This document shows, in pieces, positions 1 through 5,100 of a stretch of 6,861 nucleotides of DNA; the first letter of the stretch is position 1; every line of letters starts with the position of its first letter. Made by a program: the position numbers and the translations under genes. The DNA comes from Akkermansiaceae bacterium (GTDB lineage Bacteria; Verrucomicrobiota; Verrucomicrobiia; Verrucomicrobiales; Akkermansiaceae), in NCBI GenBank assembly GCA_018676385.1, contig JABHEX010000368.1, forward strand, positions 1 through 6,861, in the 5' to 3' direction. The notes under the pieces are model-generated. The model was given only the letters and a program-made list of their open reading frames with translations, was not told where the DNA came from and did no database searches.

Positions 1-93
1 AATCGCCAGTTTACGGTAGGCTTTTTTCAGCTCCGCTGCGGTGGCGTCCTTGGATACTCCAAGGATCTCGTAATAGTCGCGTTTCGATGACAT
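1..93 (-). CDS. dnaJ: DnaJ (Hsp40) co-chaperone, N-terminal fragment
   Basis: The reverse strand reads 31 codons from an ATG at 93-91 to the window edge, beginning MSSKRDYYEILGVSKDATAA and continuing into an LKKAYRKLAI helix. This is the start of a J-domain: the DYYEILGV strand-turn and the AYRKLA helix II that contacts DnaK. The HPD motif would lie just outside the window. DnaJ delivers unfolded clients to DnaK and stimulates its ATPase in the cytoplasm. The start lies 3 nt after the grpE stop, so the two are almost certainly co-transcribed and probably translationally coupled; only a weak purine-rich stretch inside the grpE end could serve as ribosome binding site. A generic J-domain protein cannot be excluded from 31 residues, but linkage to grpE makes DnaJ the best call. 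Confidence 0.93.
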   Translation of the reverse strand, partial: MSSKRDYYEILGVSKDATAAELKKAYRKLAI

Positions 94-96
94 GGC

Positions 97-729
97 TTAC
101 TCGCTTTCAGATGATTCAGATTCTTCCGCGTTCGCTGCTACAACGACATTAGCGGGTCTCAGTAGTCGCTCGCCAATACGGTATCCCTTACGCATTACAC
201 GCACGATATTTCCTGCCTCGATTTGGTCACTCGGCTCTTGGCTTAGTGCCTCATGTAGGTTCGGATCGAACTCCCCACCTGCGGTCGCTGGGATTTCCTC
301 GACATTTTGTGAGCTGAGGAATTCGCCGAGCTGTTTTTGCACCATGTTCATGCCCATGTAGAGCATCGAACCTTCTTCTTGGGCTGCGGCCTGCATGCCC
401 ATGTCAAAATTATCGAGCACGGGGAGGAGTTCCTCGAGCAAGCTCTGGTTGCCGTAGCGCACCGCATCAAGTTTTTCCCGGGCCATGCGCTTGCGGTAGT
501 TGTCGAGTTCAGCGGCTGAGCGAATCGCTTGATCTTTCCACTTGGCGACCTCCATCTCCAGCGCTTCCCAAGGATCGACCTCCTCCTCGCATTCTTCCTG
601 AGCATCACTGTCCTCAGTAACCTCTTCCTGAGGGGTGTCTTCTGCGGAGGTGGCTTCATTCTCCTCGGCGATTGGCTCGTCGGTGTTCTGTGCGTTTTCC
701 TCGTTGGGTTTCTGCATGGCGGAACTCAT
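97..729 (-). CDS. grpE: GrpE nucleotide exchange factor of DnaK
   Basis: The 210-residue product is GrpE, the cytoplasmic factor that releases ADP from DnaK. An acidic, low-complexity N-terminal tail (residues 1-52, rich in Glu and Asp) precedes the long paired coiled coil (about 56-95, with AAELDNYRKRMAREK at 72-86). The four-helix-bundle region follows (LLPVLDNFDMGM, 101-112), then the C-terminal beta-wing with FDPNLHEAL (154-162) and GYRIGERLLRPANVVVA (182-198). All hallmark blocks are present and the length is normal for the family. The chosen ATG is followed by another Met at residue 5, either of which could be used; neither has a clear Shine-Dalgarno. It leads dnaJ by 3 nt. No dnaK or hrcA lies in the window, and I found no CIRCE-type inverted repeat upstream. 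Confidence 0.97.
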   Translation of the reverse strand: MSSAMQKPNEENAQNTDEPIAEENEATSAEDTPQEEVTEDSDAQEECEEEVDPWEALEMEVAKWKDQAIRSAAELDNYRKRMAREKLDAVRYGNQSLLEELLPVLDNFDMGMQAAAQEEGSMLYMGMNMVQKQLGEFLSSQNVEEIPATAGGEFDPNLHEALSQEPSDQIEAGNIVRVMRKGYRIGERLLRPANVVVAANAEESESSESE

Positions 730-830
730 AGCGAAGTGCGCGGCTTCGTCAACCTTTTCATCCGCGTATATTACTCAAAATTGACGATAGCTTGACTGTT
801 AAGTGCGACCGTATTACACGAACGTCGTAA
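730..830. promoter_or_regulatory. Divergent intergenic region between grpE and the CPMCC protein gene
   Basis: These 101 bp separate two divergent start codons, so promoters for both directions should lie here or overlap the gene starts. On the minus strand a TAATAT (768-773) could be the -10 of the grpE promoter, but no convincing -35 sits 16-18 nt before it. On the plus strand TTGACG (781-786) and TTGACT (792-797) resemble -35 boxes, yet the best -10-like TATTAC (812-817) is only 14 nt from the second. The 7-mer AAGTGCG occurs twice (734-740 and 801-807). That the region is regulatory is inferred from geometry; the individual boxes are weak. Confidence 0.4.
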
Positions 831-1223
831 ATGTTTAACTGGTTCGGGAAATTCCTATGTTTGGTTACAGTTATCGCTGTCACAGACGCTCATCTAGTGT
901 TTACTCAGGGCTGGGCATGGAGCACGATGCTTCAAGACCGTGCACCCGAGCGTGGTATGGTAGAGGCTATTGAAAGCACATTTAATGGTGCTGAACCATG
1001 CCCCATGTGCTGTGCTGTGCAGCAGGAACGCCAAGAGGAGCAGGAAGAGGCCCCTGTGCCGGAATCCAACCCAACGACCAAGTGGATACCTATTGCGGAT
1101 TCAGGTAGTGTCTTTTTGTGGCCACCAGCGATGACATATTGCCGCAGAGCATCTGAGTTTGATTGGTGCTTAGTGTCTGGGGAGCATTCACTTGTTTTGC
1201 CGCCTCCGCAGAATGTCGGGTAG
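831..1223 (+). CDS. Small membrane-anchored or exported protein with CPMCC motif, putative metal-related
   Basis: I cannot assign this 130-residue protein to a named family. It begins with a basic/aromatic N terminus and a hydrophobic stretch (about residues 8-18), a likely signal peptide or anchor that would place the rest in the periplasm. Residues 56-64 contain EPCPMCCAV (Cys57, Cys60, Cys61), a CxxCC arrangement that could bind a thiophilic metal or a redox partner. A Gln/Glu-rich stretch follows (64-73), then a Pro-rich C-terminal part with two more cysteines (104, 113). No Shine-Dalgarno precedes the ATG. The gene is closed by its own intrinsic terminator at 1271-1299 and sits directly before a Met/His-rich barrel gene. 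A role in copper or other soft-metal handling is inferred from that neighbour and the cysteines; I recall similar short CxMC proteins near metal-efflux genes but cannot verify this here. Confidence 0.72.
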   Translation: MFNWFGKFLCLVTVIAVTDAHLVFTQGWAWSTMLQDRAPERGMVEAIESTFNGAEPCPMCCAVQQERQEEQEEAPVPESNPTTKWIPIADSGSVFLWPPAMTYCRRASEFDWCLVSGEHSLVLPPPQNVG

Positions 1224-1270
1224 TTAACTAATTCTGCTCCGGGACGGCATAGATGTTCCGACCTCTATTT

Positions 1271-1299
1271 AGTGCGTTACGCACTTACTATTTTTTTTT
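1271..1299 (+). terminator. Intrinsic terminator after the CPMCC protein gene
   Basis: A perfect 6-bp stem AGTGCG/CGCACT with a TTA loop (1271-1285) is followed after five bases by nine consecutive T (1291-1299). It lies 47 nt after the stop at 1223. The stem is short, but the T-tract is strong. It implies that the next gene at 1364 needs its own promoter. Confidence 0.72.
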
Positions 1300-1327
1300 G
1301 GCGTGCCCTATCGTGGACGTCTATATT
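1298..1327 (+). promoter_or_regulatory. Weak candidate promoter for the Met-rich barrel gene
   Basis: TTGGCG (1298-1303) and TATATT (1322-1327) are separated by 18 bp and lie between the upstream terminator and the ATG at 1364, giving a predicted AT-rich leader of about 30 nt. The -35 overlaps the end of the terminator T-tract. The preceding terminator makes a promoter here likely; these exact boxes are only the best match by eye. No Shine-Dalgarno precedes the ATG. I saw no convincing operator dyad. Confidence 0.28.
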
Positions 1328-1363
1328 TCTCTATTTTTAAATCTATAAAAAACTTAATTCAAA

Positions 1364-2443
1364 ATGAAACGATTCTCTATTTTTGCCGCCGTATTAGTTG
1401 CGGCTCATACACCCGTCATTAAGGCGAGTGAAAAAACATCATCTGCTGCTTGCGTCGCACGTAAAATTAATAACTGTGTTTGTGCAACCGGCTGTCAATC
1501 TGCTCTTACTGAGCACGATTATTTTAGCCGCGCACCTATCGGTGTGATGGGTGATCATATGCATCATGATGGTGGGCTGATGGCATCCTACCGCTACATG
1601 TTTATGAGTATGCAGCGGAACTATAACGGCGATTCCCAGATCACTGATGCTGCTGCGCGCGCGGGATACATGATGAATGCCACAGACATGGACATGCAGA
1701 TGCACATGTTAGGTGTGATGTATGCACCTACCGATAAACTGACCTTGATGCTGATGGGGAACTACCTGGACTCCAGTATGCCGATGGTGAATATGATGGG
1801 TGCAAAAAGCATGATGCGTTCCTCAGGCTATGGCGATACCACCCTGACTGCCTACTACAGTTTATTCAGGAAATCTAACAGCAGTGCGCACGTCGGGCTT
1901 GGTTTGTCAATTCCCACGGGAAGTATTGATGAGGAAATGCCGAATGGTAGTCACATGGGATTCCCCATGCAGCTTGGATCAGGCACCTGGGATCTCAAGC
2001 CCTCCATCACTTGGCTTGGACACTCGGAGGATTGGTCCTACGGTGGTCAGTTTTCCGCGGTGATTCGCCTTGGAGAAAACGACAACGGCTACTCACTCGG
2101 CGATCGCGTTTCCGCGACAGGTTGGATTAGTCGTAGGCTCAATGCGTGGTCAGCTGTTTCGCTACGGCTCATCGCCGCTAGCTGGAGTAATATTGACGGC
2201 AGTGATTCCAAAATGCCGGTGATTCCTATGGGGCCGCTTGCAGGTCGGCCCATGTCAGCCGTAGTGGACCCAGATGCCCAGGGTGGCTCACGGCTCGACC
2301 TTGCCCTTGGCTTGAATCTCTGGCACAGCGAGAGTGGTACACGTTTCGCGATTGAGGCGGGTGCTCCGGTCTATCAGAAACTCGACGGCCCACAGCTCGG
2401 CACCGAGTGGTTCATGACCGCCGGGTTTCAATATTCTTGGTAG
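1364..2443 (+). CDS. Met/His-rich outer-membrane beta-barrel protein, putative copper-associated transporter
   Basis: The 359-residue product has a signal peptide (residues 1 to about 21) and ends in aromatic FQYSW, typical of outer-membrane barrels. It resembles the 'transporter' proteins related to the phenol-degradation MetA-like barrel family that often neighbour copper-resistance genes; this assignment is from memory of the motif APIGVMGDHMHHDGG (57-71) followed by SYRYMFMSM (75-83). Between residues 62 and 151 there are 21 methionines plus several histidines, a composition typical of Cu(I)/Cu(II) binding. A cluster of four cysteines (30, 38, 40, 44) lies between the signal peptide and the barrel and could form an extra soft-metal site or disulfides. 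The remaining sequence (about 155-359) alternates polar and hydrophobic residues in short beta-strand-like segments, with Gly/Asp-rich turns. No Shine-Dalgarno precedes the ATG. Outer-membrane location is well supported; copper as ligand is inference. Confidence 0.85.
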   Translation: MKRFSIFAAVLVAAHTPVIKASEKTSSAACVARKINNCVCATGCQSALTEHDYFSRAPIGVMGDHMHHDGGLMASYRYMFMSMQRNYNGDSQITDAAARAGYMMNATDMDMQMHMLGVMYAPTDKLTLMLMGNYLDSSMPMVNMMGAKSMMRSSGYGDTTLTAYYSLFRKSNSSAHVGLGLSIPTGSIDEEMPNGSHMGFPMQLGSGTWDLKPSITWLGHSEDWSYGGQFSAVIRLGENDNGYSLGDRVSATGWISRRLNAWSAVSLRLIAASWSNIDGSDSKMPVIPMGPLAGRPMSAVVDPDAQGGSRLDLALGLNLWHSESGTRFAIEAGAPVYQKLDGPQLGTEWFMTAGFQYSW

Positions 2444-2462
2444 ATATCAAAAAACATCTAAT

Positions 2463-2571
2463 ACCAGCGGCGGGTGGTGCGTTACACTCACACGAAGCGT
2501 GATGCCGTGCGAAACCGGCAGACCGCTTCATCGTTTCGCACCTCGACACCTGCTGCTGGTCATTTTTATTT
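2463..2571 (+). ncRNA. Nested inverted-repeat element with T-rich tail, candidate structured 3' region or terminator
   Basis: The outer arms 2463-2476 (ACCAGCGGCGGGTG) and 2547-2560 (CACCTGCTGCTGGT) pair over 14 bp, with two G-U wobbles in RNA. They enclose a small CACG/CGTG hairpin (2491-2501) and a perfect 9-bp stem GTGCGAAAC/GTTTCGCAC (2507-2515 with 2533-2541). The outer stem is followed directly by CATTTTTATTT, so the element may terminate transcription of the barrel gene, which ends 19 nt earlier. An alternative fold is possible: GAAGCG (2494-2499) with CGCTTC (2524-2529) around GCCG/CGGC (2504-2507 with 2516-2519). It would exclude the 9-bp stem, or the 6-bp pairing could coexist with it as a pseudoknot. 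No known RNA family is recognised. The pairing is seen in sequence; function is inference. Confidence 0.45.
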
Positions 2572-2670
2572 GATCTGCGGCATGTAAAACAACCTGATTG
2601 CCGACGGCCTGGCCGGAGGACAGCTGTGTGTTGTTAGTCTGAATTGCACGGGTTCGCCGGTGTGAGGTTG

Positions 2671-2701
2671 CGAGGTGCGGGACATTGATTCCCGAACCTC
2701 G
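2671..2701 (+). promoter_or_regulatory. Imperfect hairpin in the leader of the toroid-protein gene
   Basis: CGAGGT (2671-2676) plus CGGG (2678-2681) pair with CCCG (2691-2694) plus ACCTCG (2696-2701) around one G/A mismatch and a 9-nt loop. The dyad ends 20 nt before the ATG at 2722 and has no T-tract, so it is not a terminator. It could be an operator or a 5' leader hairpin. The rest of 2572-2670 holds a short CGGCC/GGCCG palindrome (2605-2615) and no promoter I can defend. Confidence 0.35.
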
Positions 2702-2721
2702 ATCCAAACACCACGACCCCT

Positions 2722-4200
2722 ATGAGCCTACACGCCGTATTATCACCGGAGGCGCTCGCACGCCTTGACCGCCAAAAAAGAAACTCGACCATTTCGAGTG
2801 TTGTCATTTCCATTCTAACCGTTTTGTTGGTTGGTGTCGTTTTGATGCTGTTTCTTCTCCCCGCTATAGAAAAAATCACAGTCGATATCCAGTATATTGG
2901 TGAGGATAAAACGAAGAAAAAACCGCCTGAAAACCCTCCGGTAAGGCATAGCCCAACATCGAATCCGTCTTCGCCCACGGCTGTAGCCAATCCACTTGTT
3001 GTGGATGCTGTGAATGACATCTCTCTGCCCAAAACCGATTCCTTGGTCGATGCCGAGGGGCTTGTTTCAGGAAATGGAAATGGTTTGGGTGATGACGGAA
3101 TTGGTTGGGACGATGGTGGTCCTGATGGCCCTCCGGGAATACCTATTGATAGAAAACAGCGCTGTTCAAAGCAAGATCGTCTCTCACGTATCAGCAAGTA
3201 TGGTGGTATGCCACAGGTCGAAGATGCCGTCGTTAAAGCCTTGCTTTGGATGAAGGAAAACCAGCAGTCGGACGGCTCATGGGGGCAGAGCCATAAGGTA
3301 GGTATGACCGGGCTGGCATTATTGGCTTACTTTGGCCACTGCGAGACGCCGGACTCCGAGGAGTTTGGTCAGTCTTGTCTGGATGCCATCGTGTATTTAT
3401 TACAAGTGGGAACCAAAAACAGTGGTAAGCTAGCCACTAATCTGAACGACAGGCACTGGCCCTACGAGCATGCGATCGCGACGTACGCATTGGCCGAGGC
3501 ATTCAGCTTTGGAGGCCGAAACGGTTACGGTATTCCCCGTCACAAAGAGGTGCTGGTACAGGCAACCCATTTGATCATCGAGAACCAGCACAGCTCTGGT
3601 GGTTGGGATTACGCTTATGATATTTCGGGCAATCGTGGTGGTGACCTCTCCATTGTGGCTTGGCATATCCAAGCGCTTAAAGCGAGCAAGGTTACCGGTA
3701 TCGAGTTTCCAAGTATGAAAGCCACTGTGAAAAAAGCCCTCGCCTACGTTAGTGCCAGACAAGCTGCCAATGGTCGGTTCGCATACACTGGATCTGAAGA
3801 TGCAGGTCGTCCCAGTTTGACGGGTGCCGGTGTGCTTGCCTTCCAGATGTGGGGTAAGGGATCGCGAAAGGAAGTTCGCAATGGTGCCAGATACATTCTT
3901 CGTGAGGCGAAACTCAATTACAACGGCTCCGAGAGCGATCTTTACGCGCACTACTACCATTCACAGGCAATGATGCAGCGTGGTGGTGAGCAGTGGCAGA
4001 CATATAATGAAATGTTCCGTGATCAAATCCTCCTGAACCAAAACAAGGACGGCTCGTGGAAAAAACCCGGAGGGAACGATGGTACGAAAGCCGTCGGTGC
4101 ACTTTTCGCAAAAGACACTCCCGAAGGCATCCACTACCGCACCTGCCTATGCACCCTGATGCTTGAAGTGTATTATAGATACCTGCCAGGCACGCATTAG
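2722..4200 (+). CDS. Membrane-anchored prenyltransferase/squalene-oxidase-repeat (alpha/alpha toroid) protein
   Basis: The 492-residue protein has a short cytoplasmic N terminus, one transmembrane segment (about residues 24-48), a Lys/Pro/Ser-rich linker (62-90) and a Gly/Asp-rich stretch (116-138). A large helical domain (about 146-492) follows. QW-type repeats of the terpene-cyclase/prenyltransferase fold are visible as QQSDGSWG (181-188), QHSSGGWDY (289-297) and QNKDGSWKKP (440-449). It begins with a RCSKQDR block (147-153) and ends with YRTCLCTLMLEVYYRYLPG. I see neither the DxDD protonation motif nor the DCTAE-type repeat block of squalene-hopene cyclases, so hopanoid synthesis is unlikely. 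A periplasm-facing carbohydrate- or protein-binding toroid is more plausible. Proteins of this layout are, to my knowledge, frequent in Verrucomicrobiota, function unknown. No Shine-Dalgarno precedes the ATG. Confidence 0.88.
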   Translation: MSLHAVLSPEALARLDRQKRNSTISSVVISILTVLLVGVVLMLFLLPAIEKITVDIQYIGEDKTKKKPPENPPVRHSPTSNPSSPTAVANPLVVDAVNDISLPKTDSLVDAEGLVSGNGNGLGDDGIGWDDGGPDGPPGIPIDRKQRCSKQDRLSRISKYGGMPQVEDAVVKALLWMKENQQSDGSWGQSHKVGMTGLALLAYFGHCETPDSEEFGQSCLDAIVYLLQVGTKNSGKLATNLNDRHWPYEHAIATYALAEAFSFGGRNGYGIPRHKEVLVQATHLIIENQHSSGGWDYAYDISGNRGGDLSIVAWHIQALKASKVTGIEFPSMKATVKKALAYVSARQAANGRFAYTGSEDAGRPSLTGAGVLAFQMWGKGSRKEVRNGARYILREAKLNYNGSESDLYAHYYHSQAMMQRGGEQWQTYNEMFRDQILLNQNKDGSWKKPGGNDGTKAVGALFAKDTPEGIHYRTCLCTLMLEVYYRYLPGTH

Positions 4201-4259
4201 TGAGCAGTTTTCGGACTGCGGCGATATTTATTGCCCTTCTCGGCCGTCTGGACGCCGTC

Positions 4260-4336
4260 GCCGCAAGTAACCCGGCCTCGGAAAACCAACCATCCTTCCA
4301 ACCCCACTCCCCGTCACACGGGGCGTGGGGTTTTTT
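4260..4336 (+). repeat. Direct repeat, copy 1 (left flank of the toxin-antitoxin cassette)
   Basis: This 77-bp unit begins GCCGCAAGTAACCCGGCCTC and recurs in the same orientation at 4921-4997 with four substitutions and one single-base deletion. Its 5' half (4260-4299) has no obvious hairpin; its 3' half is an intrinsic terminator. It starts 59 nt after the stop of the toroid gene. Flanking sequence on either side differs between the copies, so the unit boundary is sharp. No transposase or terminal inverted repeats accompany it. Confidence 0.9.
4300..4336 (+). terminator. Intrinsic terminator in repeat copy 1, after the toroid gene
   Basis: AACCCCAC (4300-4307) pairs with GTGGGGTT (4325-4332), and CCCCGT (4309-4314) with ACGGGG (4318-4323). 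One T/C mismatch separates the two stem parts and the loop is CAC. The T-run is 4331-4336, with more T after CG. It should end transcription from the gene at 2722-4200 and insulate the toxin-antitoxin promoter downstream. Confidence 0.9.
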
Positions 4337-4386
4337 CGTTTTTTAAATATCCAACCGACATGTGTGCGTGTTTTTCCGAAGCTATA

Positions 4387-4423
4387 GGGTTGTCACCCCA
4401 AGTAACAGGGAGTATAGTGCCCT
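4387..4423 (+). promoter_or_regulatory. Toxin-antitoxin promoter with overlapping dyads (putative autoregulatory operator)
   Basis: TTGTCA (4390-4395) and TATAGT (4413-4418) match the sigma70 -35 and -10 consensus at five of six positions each, with an ideal 17-bp spacer. Two short dyads overlap them: GGGT/ACCC with a 4-nt centre (4387-4398) across the -35, and AGGG/CCCT with a 9-nt centre (4407-4423) across the -10. Toxin-antitoxin operons are commonly repressed by their own complex at such sites. The predicted start, about 7 nt after the -10, falls at about 4425, two bases before the antitoxin ATG, which implies a leaderless or nearly leaderless mRNA. Confidence 0.68.
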
Positions 4424-4426
4424 AGC

Positions 4427-4627
4427 ATGACAGCCATAGCCAAACGTATTTCCAATGAGCTTCTCCCGCTTCCTGAAAAGGATCAGGAAAAGGTTTTGCA
4501 CGAGGTTTGGGAAAGACTCCATGACCTGCGTGCAAAAAAAATCCATGATGCCGTCTTGTCTGGGGACATGGAAACTTACGACTCCCGGGAAGTCATGGCT
4601 GACTTGAGAAAAAAGCATGCACTTTAG
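4427..4627 (+). CDS. Antitoxin of a type II toxin-antitoxin pair, PF09720/TIGR02574-like
   Basis: The 66-residue, highly charged, helical protein resembles the 'putative addiction module component' family. LPLPEKDQEKVLHEVWERL (13-31) corresponds to the family's LPPEER..LAEALWDSL helix. SGDMETYDSREVMADLRKK (45-63) corresponds to the C-terminal SGEV....EEV..RLR block that wraps the toxin. Length is normal for these antitoxins. The last 11 nt overlap the toxin start, the usual order and coupling for such pairs. No Shine-Dalgarno precedes the ATG; the promoter position suggests leaderless translation. No ribbon-helix-helix or helix-turn-helix motif is obvious, so DNA binding by this protein is not shown. 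It is expected to neutralise the partner toxin and be degraded when expression stops. The family call is by motif recall only. Confidence 0.8.
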   Translation: MTAIAKRISNELLPLPEKDQEKVLHEVWERLHDLRAKKIHDAVLSGDMETYDSREVMADLRKKHAL

Positions 4628-4895
4628 GCAGTCACATCAGTTCTGGACTGATCTTGAAGATGCGGTTGCCTATTACGCCGGAATAGATTCGAACTTGGCG
4701 GGGGATATTTTGGATGAACTTGAAGCAATGGAGAAGCATCTGGCAGATTTTCCTGAAGCTTCGCCGATGACCAGCGAACCACCTGTGCGGAAATTTCTTC
4801 TTAAACGGTTCCCTTATCGAGTGAGATACAGCTTGGCCAAAGATCAAATCATCCTCCTTACTTTGGAGAATATGAGCAAAGACAAACCTCTTTAG
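4617..4895 (+). CDS. RelE/ParE-family toxin
   Basis: This 92-residue protein has the RelE/ParE layout. Two N-terminal helices (DLEDAVAYYAGIDSNLAGDI, 12-31, and LDELEAMEKHLADFPEA, 32-48) are followed by the beta-sheet, with VRKFLLKRFPYRVRYSL (57-73) and the IILLTLENMSKD strand (78-89). The FPEA and RRFPY-like FLLKRFPYRVRY blocks are family hallmarks. ParE members poison DNA gyrase and RelE members cut mRNA at the ribosome; which applies here cannot be told by eye. Its ATG lies inside the antitoxin gene, giving translational coupling. The C terminus stops at DKPL, slightly short of the usual basic RDPxYW ending. A read past the TAG gives DLPWLP, so a small C-terminal truncation is conceivable. 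Repeat copy 2 with its terminator starts 25 nt downstream. Confidence 0.85.
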   Translation: MHFRQSHQFWTDLEDAVAYYAGIDSNLAGDILDELEAMEKHLADFPEASPMTSEPPVRKFLLKRFPYRVRYSLAKDQIILLTLENMSKDKPL

Positions 4896-4920
4896 GATCT
4901 TCCGTGGTTGCCAAATGAAC

Positions 4921-4997
4921 GCCGCAAGTAACCCGGCCTCGGAGAACCAACCATCATTTCAACCCCATTCCCCGTCACCGGGGCGTGGGGTTTTTTT
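4921..4997 (+). repeat. Direct repeat, copy 2 (right flank of the toxin-antitoxin cassette)
   Basis: This is the second copy of the 77-bp unit at 4260-4336, same orientation, 661 bp further on. The first 23 bases are identical. Differences are A to G, C to A, C to T and C to T substitutions plus loss of one A in the hairpin loop region, balanced by one extra T in the tail. The last C to T change turns a C-G pair into a U-G pair, so the stem survives. Confidence 0.9.
4961..4997 (+). terminator. Intrinsic terminator in repeat copy 2, after the toxin gene
   Basis: AACCCCAT (4961-4968) pairs with GTGGGGTT (4985-4992), and CCCCG (4970-4974) with CGGGG (4979-4983), around a TCAC loop and one T/C mismatch. 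Seven T follow (4991-4997). It closes the toxin-antitoxin transcript. Confidence 0.9.
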
Positions 4998-5004
4998 ATG
5001 TACT

Positions 5005-5090
5005 GAGGGTTGACCTCTTTCAGAGAACACCCTGTTCCGGTTGAAGACCTGGGTATGCGGGCAGAGCCCTTTACCTAGGCTGGTAGGAGG
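5005..5090 (+). promoter_or_regulatory. Three-hairpin leader ending in a strong AGGAGG
   Basis: This belongs to the 317-nt stretch 4896-5212, which has no recognised gene; the first part is repeat copy 2. Three successive local hairpins follow. They are GAGG/CCTC (5005-5015), GAACA/TGTTC with a CCC loop (5025-5037), and a larger one with CCTGGGTA (5048-5055) paired to TACCTAGG (5072-5079), one G-U pair, enclosing GGGC-AGA-GCCC (5059-5069). Five bases later comes AGGAGG (5085-5090), 10 nt before an ATG at 5101. The layout suggests a structured 5' leader, but I recognise no riboswitch class and no good promoter upstream. Confidence 0.38.
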
Positions 5091-5100
5091 TTGAAAAAAT

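Noticed and set aside
730..830. CIRCE or sigma32-type heat-shock control upstream of grpE
   Set aside because: No TTAGCACTC-N9-GAGTGCTAA dyad and no CTTGAA/CCCCAT-type promoter pair is present; the cause of any heat-shock control is not visible.
1272..2485. Shared 9-mer GTGCGTTAC at 1272-1280 and 2477-2485
   Set aside because: It lies in two unrelated 3' regions, and at the second site it is unpaired, so coincidence is the simplest view.
2634..3197. Long open frame on the minus strand across the start of the toroid gene
   Set aside because: It is a low-complexity Pro/Ser-rich shadow of the Gly/Asp- and Pro-rich linker in the other strand, with no domain, and the plus-strand gene is clearly real.
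3430..3960. 176-codon open frame on the minus strand
   Set aside because: It lies wholly inside the toroid-domain coding sequence and has no recognisable protein features.
4231..4425. 64-codon open frame spanning repeat copy 1 and the toxin-antitoxin promoter
   Set aside because: It crosses the terminator hairpin and promoter, has no start signal, and the equivalent frame around copy 2 is not maintained.
4260..4997. Integron gene cassette with attC sites
   Set aside because: The paired units carry a terminator hairpin and a T-tract, but I cannot find matched RYYYAAC/GTTRRRY core sites at their ends, and no integrase is visible.
4260..4997. Composite transposon or insertion sequence
   Set aside because: The repeats are direct, only 77 bp, have no transposase between or beside them, and show no target-site duplication.
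5010..5038. Promoter from TTGACC at 5010-5015
   Set aside because: No -10-like hexamer occurs 16-18 nt downstream (TGTTCC at the ideal position).
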